Positions 33,404 through 36,995 of a stretch of DNA of 36,995 bases are shown piece after piece. A program made the translations under genes and the position numbers. The stretch lies in assembly GCA_030824585.1 (NCBI GenBank), contig JAVBXM010000028.1, positions 1 through 36,995 on the forward strand, given 5' to 3'. The notes under the pieces were generated by a model that did no database searches, had not been told where the DNA came from, and saw only the letters and a list, made by a program, of their open reading frames with translations. Source of the DNA: Phaeospirillum sp. GTDB taxonomy: Bacteria > Pseudomonadota > Alphaproteobacteria > Rhodospirillales > Magnetospirillaceae. Position 1 is the stretch's first letter. Every line of letters starts with the position of its first letter.

Positions 33404-35542
33404 CTAGTGTATTTCCGATTGGGAGACGATCAGGACGTCCAGCGCCTGAACGCCTTGGCCGGCCGGATAGGCGACCAGGGGATTGATATCGAGTTCCCGC
33501 ACCTCGGGCGCCGCCAGGATCAGTTGGCCCAGCCGGACCACGGTCCTGGCCACCGCTTCCACATCCACGGCAGGAGCTCCGCGCACGCCCTCCAGCATCG
33601 CGGCGCCCTTCAACGCCTTCAGCGCGGACAGCACCCCGGCTTCGTCGCAATTGGCGGGCAGGAAGACGACGTCCTTCAGAACCTCGATCCAGATACCGCC
33701 GAGGCCGATCATCAGCACCGGCCCCCATTGCTCGTCGCGCCGGGCGCCCACCACCAGCTCCAGGCCGCGTTCACCCATTTTCTCCACCAGGATGCCGTCC
33801 AGCACCAGGCCGGGGCAGGTCCGGACAAGATCGGCCGTCATCTTGTCCCAGGCCACGCGCAGCGCCGCCGGATCATGAATGCCGATGATGACGCCGCCAG
33901 CGTCGCTCTTGTGGGGCAGGTCGGCCGATTGGGCCTTTAGTACGACCGGATAGCCGATGCTGCAGGCGACGGCCAGGGCGTTATCGATATTCTTGGCCAG
34001 GGCACCGGCGGGGATCGGCACGCCAGTCTGGGCCAGCCACGACTTGCCCAGATATTCGGGAAGGAGGCCGGGCCGAGGCAAGGGGCGGACCGCCCCCAGG
34101 GCGACGGTCATCACCCGGCCCGCGTGTTTCAGCAACATCCCGTATCTGGTCATGTGGCCGATGGCCGCCAGGGCGCGGCTGGCCGAGCGGAAGAACGGAA
34201 CCCCGGCCTCCCGCGTGATATCATAGGCATCCTCGGGCAGGGGCGAGTCTCCGCCCAGCATGAGAACGACCACCGGCGTATCCACACCCCGGGCGGCGGT
34301 ACAAACGGCGGCCAATTTCGCCTTGACCACATGGGGCGCTCCCATGAGCAAGCACACCAGAATACTGCCCACGCCGGGGTCCGCGCTCATGGCGCGGATG
34401 GAACCGCCGTACATCCCGCTCATGTCGCGCATGACTTGAGCGGTGAGGTCGAGCGGATTGCTGAGATCGGCGAATTCCGGCATGACCTCGGCCAGGGCGT
34501 CCACCGTGGCCTTGGAAAGGTTGGGGATATCCACCCCAGCCGTCTCGCAGAAATCCAGGGACAGCCCCTTGAACGCCCCGGAATCGGTGATGATCGCCAA
34601 TCCCTTGGTCGGGCGCTGGGAATAGGCGGTGAGGAGTTCGGCGGTATCGATGACCTGCTCGATGTCGTCGACAACCAGGACTGCCTCGCCGGTAACCAGG
34701 GTCCGCATGGTGGTGAAATCCGACGCCATGGCGCCGGTATGGGATCGGGCTGCCTCGCGCGAGCGCTCGCTTCGGCCGGAATGCAGCAGGATGATCGGCT
34801 TGCCCAGCGCCCTCGCCCGACCGGCCAGCTCAAGGAACCGCCGGGGCTGGCGCAATTGCTCGGCGAACATGGCGATGGTACGGATGTGGGGATCATCCAC
34901 TATCTCTTCCAGGAAATCCTCGATACAGACCACCGCTTCGTTGCCGGTAGAAACGGCATAGGACAGCGGAATTCCGCGAGCCTCCGCCGCTTCCATCAGA
35001 CATCCCATCATTCCGCCGCTTTGCGAAAGAACCGCCAAGCCAGGCCTGTGATTGGCCGGGTTGGGACGTACCGGCCCGGAGGTCAGCGGAATGCCGTCGA
35101 CGAAATTGACCAGGCCGTAACAATTGGGTCCCAGCAGGGCGAGTCCCGCGTCACGGGCCACCTCGGTCATGACCTGCTGCTGCCGGATGCCTTCCTTTCC
35201 GGTTTCGGAAAAGCCGGAGGTAAAGACCACGGCAGCCCCCACTCCGCGCCGGGCGCAGGCCTGCACGGCCTCGACCGTGGCCGCCTGGGGAATGGCGAGC
35301 ATCACCACATCGACTCCCGGCGGAAGATCATCCACGGACCGCACGCATGGCCGCCCGTTGATCTCGCTCCGCTTGGGATTGACCAGATGAATCCGGCCGC
35401 CATAGCCGAATCGCTCGAGAGCGCCGAGCGCCCTGGCCCCAATGGTTCCCTGGTCCTCGGAGACGCCAACGATCGCGATGGATTGCGGCCGCAGGAGCCG
35501 CCCGACCGGCACCCCGCGGCGCGGAGAGGAAGCTGCGCTCAT
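33404..35542 (-). CDS. NDP-forming acyl-CoA synthetase (FerA/acetate-CoA ligase ADP-forming type)
   Basis: A 712-residue fused alpha-beta enzyme. It has a CoA-binding Rossmann domain (about 15-140), two succinyl-CoA-ligase-like domains (about 150-440) with the phosphohistidine in ARSHTGAMASD (His268), and a C-terminal ATP-grasp domain with VVLKAQSADLPHKSDAGGV. It converts an acid, CoA and NTP to acyl-CoA plus NDP and phosphate, via acyl phosphate and phosphohistidine. In sphingomonads the feruloyl-CoA synthetase FerA belongs to this superfamily and is encoded next to FerB. Here the gene lies 6 bp after a FerB-like gene, so a hydroxycinnamate-like acid is a good candidate substrate. Acetate, propionate or a branched acid remain possible. 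Confidence 0.88.
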   Translation of the reverse strand: MSAASSPRRGVPVGRLLRPQSIAIVGVSEDQGTIGARALGALERFGYGGRIHLVNPKRSEINGRPCVRSVDDLPPGVDVVMLAIPQAATVEAVQACARRGVGAAVVFTSGFSETGKEGIRQQQVMTEVARDAGLALLGPNCYGLVNFVDGIPLTSGPVRPNPANHRPGLAVLSQSGGMMGCLMEAAEARGIPLSYAVSTGNEAVVCIEDFLEEIVDDPHIRTIAMFAEQLRQPRRFLELAGRARALGKPIILLHSGRSERSREAARSHTGAMASDFTTMRTLVTGEAVLVVDDIEQVIDTAELLTAYSQRPTKGLAIITDSGAFKGLSLDFCETAGVDIPNLSKATVDALAEVMPEFADLSNPLDLTAQVMRDMSGMYGGSIRAMSADPGVGSILVCLLMGAPHVVKAKLAAVCTAARGVDTPVVVLMLGGDSPLPEDAYDITREAGVPFFRSASRALAAIGHMTRYGMLLKHAGRVMTVALGAVRPLPRPGLLPEYLGKSWLAQTGVPIPAGALAKNIDNALAVACSIGYPVVLKAQSADLPHKSDAGGVIIGIHDPAALRVAWDKMTADLVRTCPGLVLDGILVEKMGERGLELVVGARRDEQWGPVLMIGLGGIWIEVLKDVVFLPANCDEAGVLSALKALKGAAMLEGVRGAPAVDVEAVARTVVRLGQLILAAPEVRELDINPLVAYPAGQGVQALDVLIVSQSEIH

Positions 35543-35548
35543 GGCTGC

Positions 35549-36409
35549 TCAGTCCTCCCGGCGATAGGTGCCGAGACCGGGACGATAGGACTTCTCGTCC
35601 AGGAACTGGCTGATCCCTTTCTTCATGCCTCGCTCGGGATCGAACAGGGTGGCCTGGGCGGCCTTGGCGCTGAGATAATCCTCGGCGCATTCCCATGACA
35701 TTTCGGCGGAATGCTTGTAGGCCAGCTTGGCGGCATTGAGGACCACCGGGTTCTTTTCCATCAAGGACCGGGCCAGCCCCCGTACCCGCTCGCGCAGCTT
35801 GTCGGCGGGAACCGCCTCGTTGACCAGCCCCATCTGCGCCGCCTTGCGGCCGTCGAAGGGCTCGCCGGTCATGATATAATAAAGGCAGTCCGCCTGGTTC
35901 ATCTTGGCGGCGACGCAACGGGTGACGTTGCCACCGGGGATGATGCCCCAATTGACCTCGGACAGGCCGAACTGGGCATCCTCGGCAGCGATGGACAGAT
36001 CGCACGATACCAGGGGAACGAACGCGCCACCGAACAGCCAGCCGTTGACCATGGCGATGGTCGGCTTCAGGAAATACATCAGCTTATTGCGCTGCCAATA
36101 GAAGGCGGTCTGGCGGATACGCATGGTCTCATGGGGGGGCTTGCCCTCGACGTCACGGAAATACTCCTTGAGATCCATGCCGGCGGACCAGGAGTCACCG
36201 GCGCCGGTAAGCACCAGAACCTTGCAGCGCTCGTCGATCTCCAGAGCCTGAAGCACGTCCAGCATCTCGTCGTTGAGCGCCGGGCTCATGGCATTACGCT
36301 TCTCGGGCCGATTGAAATAAACCCAGGCGATCCCATCCTCGAACTCGACCTTGACGTTCTTGCCACCAGGAACCGGGGCCTGATCACCGGCATTCTTATG
36401 CTTGCTCAT
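35549..36409 (-). CDS. hydroxycinnamoyl-CoA hydratase/lyase-like crotonase
   Basis: A 286-residue crotonase closely resembling p-hydroxycinnamoyl-CoA hydratase-lyase (HCHL/FerB): shared blocks are NRPEKRNAMSP, AGMDLKEYF, KPTIAMVNGW, FGLSEVNWG, LYYIMTG and FLDEKS. The catalytic Glu143 of Pseudomonas HCHL corresponds to Glu151, and phenol-binding Tyr75 to Tyr83. Tyr239, which also contacts the 4-hydroxyl, is Ser247 (EDYLSAK), and Ser123 is Val131. An extra N-terminal stretch of about 10 residues is present. HCHL hydrates a cinnamoyl-CoA and cleaves it to an aromatic aldehyde and acetyl-CoA. The changed pocket suggests a different ring or side-chain. A strong GGAGGA precedes the ATG; it is the first gene of the operon. 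Confidence 0.88.
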   Translation of the reverse strand: MSKHKNAGDQAPVPGGKNVKVEFEDGIAWVYFNRPEKRNAMSPALNDEMLDVLQALEIDERCKVLVLTGAGDSWSAGMDLKEYFRDVEGKPPHETMRIRQTAFYWQRNKLMYFLKPTIAMVNGWLFGGAFVPLVSCDLSIAAEDAQFGLSEVNWGIIPGGNVTRCVAAKMNQADCLYYIMTGEPFDGRKAAQMGLVNEAVPADKLRERVRGLARSLMEKNPVVLNAAKLAYKHSAEMSWECAEDYLSAKAAQATLFDPERGMKKGISQFLDEKSYRPGLGTYRRED

Positions 36410-36848
36410 ATGTATCCTCCAGCAGACTTAATATTGCACATTGCCTTATGGACATGCAGGCAGACCAAATATTTCCAGGCCATGACTGCACCGTGCTTTG
36501 TTGTCTTATTATGTTAGGGACGAGGCGCGAGAGCTCGCAACACGTCTACTGGCTACCTATGAAGTAGCTGAATACCTACAGCTCGAAGCCGAATCCCCAT
36601 TGCCGGAGCGACCAAACCGCCACGGCCGGTATCTTTGGTGCTGTTCCCGGATAAAAAGGGGCCAGGACATGCCTGGCCCCCAAGTCGAGGCTCATCTGGG
36701 AGACATTCAGGCCCGGATGGAGGTACCGGAACCGTCACCCCGCCGGGAGCCCGCCGGCGGATCGGGAGAAATAGCTAGAGCCGGATGCTCTGAGGGCGAA
36801 TCACATCGCGATTCGTCCAAAAAGCCGAATCCGTCTCTGATCAATACG
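36410..36848. other. 439-bp intergenic region between the hydratase operon and etfA
   Basis: I see no credible gene. The left part must carry the promoter of the minus-strand hydratase operon; no clear operator like the 24202 palindrome is present. The right part holds the etfA terminator (36653-36680). Further right is a palindrome, GGGCGAATC (36794-36802) with GATTCGTCC (36810-36818), a 9-bp stem with one G-U. Its flanking U run lies on the wrong side for termination of etfA, so it may be a repetitive palindromic element. Confidence 0.6.
36653..36680 (-). terminator. intrinsic terminator of etfA
   Basis: A perfect 9-bp stem, GGGGCCAGG (36658-36666) and CCTGGCCCC (36672-36680), with a 5-nt loop. 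On the minus strand it is followed directly by TTTTT (complement of 36653-36657). It lies about 170 bp after the etfA stop and faces the right way for that gene. Confidence 0.85.
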
Positions 36849-36995
36849 CTAGAGAGTGAGAAGCACGTCGAATTCAGGCAAGACCTTGAAGAGATCCGCG
36901 ACGAGGCCGTAATCGGCGACCTGGAAGATGGGTGCCTCTTCGTCCTTGTTGATGGCGACGATGACCTTGGAATCCTTCATGCCGGCCAGGTGCTG
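36849..36995 (-). CDS. etfA: electron transfer flavoprotein alpha subunit, C-terminus (partial)
   Basis: The last 48 residues plus stop of EtfA; the gene enters from the right edge. The sequence [20 protein letters not shown], then [16 protein letters not shown] and PEFDVLLTL, is the conserved C-terminal FAD-domain segment of the family. ETF accepts electrons from acyl-CoA dehydrogenases and passes them to ETF-quinone oxidoreductase. It is cotranscribed with genes outside the window, ends at a clear terminator and is therefore separate from the hydratase operon, though it could serve the two dehydrogenases encoded there. Confidence 0.93.
   Translation of the reverse strand, partial: QHLAGMKDSKVIVAINKDEEAPIFQVADYGLVADLFKVLPEFDVLLTL

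Noticed and set aside
33957-35698. Plus-strand open frames opposite the NDP-forming synthetase
   Set aside because: No recognisable domain, and the minus-strand gene is complete with phosphohistidine and ATP-grasp motifs.
36553-36738. 61-codon minus-strand frame
   Set aside because: It spans the etfA terminator and has no ribosome site or homology pattern.
1-36995. CRISPR arrays, tRNA/rRNA genes, insertion sequences, phage or integron signatures
   Set aside because: No regularly spaced repeats, no tRNA-like cloverleaf, and no transposase or integrase reading frame was seen on either strand.

Overview
The window is about 37 kb of GC-rich, densely packed bacterial DNA. The gene mix (anaerobic-type aromatic catabolism, two large chemoreceptors, LivFGMH-type transport, SlyX) and the base composition suggest an alphaproteobacterium of the Rhodospirillales, with Magnetospirillum-like bacteria the best guess. 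That placement is inference; no rRNA or marker gene is present.

Region 1 (1-16470, all minus strand) looks like one 16-gene operon read right to left. Gaps are mostly 0-35 bp, several genes overlap, and the largest gap (75 bp) carries a strong hairpin. It starts with a two-subunit molybdenum enzyme of the pyrogallol-phloroglucinol transhydroxylase / resorcinol hydroxylase type. Next come a beta-hydroxyacid-dehydrogenase-like protein, two cupins, a LivHMGF ABC transporter, a universal stress protein, an M24 pita-bread protein, a succinate-semialdehyde-type dehydrogenase and a CobW GTPase. It ends with a 2-oxoacid dehydrogenase E1 whose alpha and beta halves are fused, a VOC-fold protein and the start of an E2 lipoyl protein. 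A molybdo-hydroxylase together with a pyruvate-dehydrogenase-like complex recalls the anaerobic resorcinol and 3,5-dihydroxybenzoate clusters of Azoarcus/Thauera, which run through hydroxyhydroquinone. A LysR regulator (16701-17612) lies just upstream.

Region 2 (17661-24112) is sensory: a large Cache-type chemoreceptor (minus), slyX with a small orphan gene (plus), a secreted Cache-domain protein followed by a second chemoreceptor (plus), and a LysR gene (minus) divergent from region 3.

Region 3 (24367-36409) is a second catabolic block. A plus-strand operon encodes a muconate-cycloisomerase-type enolase-superfamily enzyme, a class III CoA-transferase and an alpha-methylacyl-CoA racemase. 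It converges on minus-strand genes for an AMP-forming acyl-CoA ligase and for a five-gene operon: a feruloyl-CoA hydratase/lyase-like crotonase, an NDP-forming acyl-CoA synthetase, two acyl-CoA dehydrogenases and a Bcr/CflA-type exporter. Together they look like a CoA-thioester pathway for an aromatic and/or 2-methyl-branched acid. The exact substrate is not evident.

The right edge holds the end of etfA with a clear intrinsic terminator. A 16-bp palindrome, CCAACCA-N2-TGGTTG(G/A), occurs both in front of the Cache/chemoreceptor pair and in front of the region 3 operon, suggesting that sensing and catabolism share a regulator.
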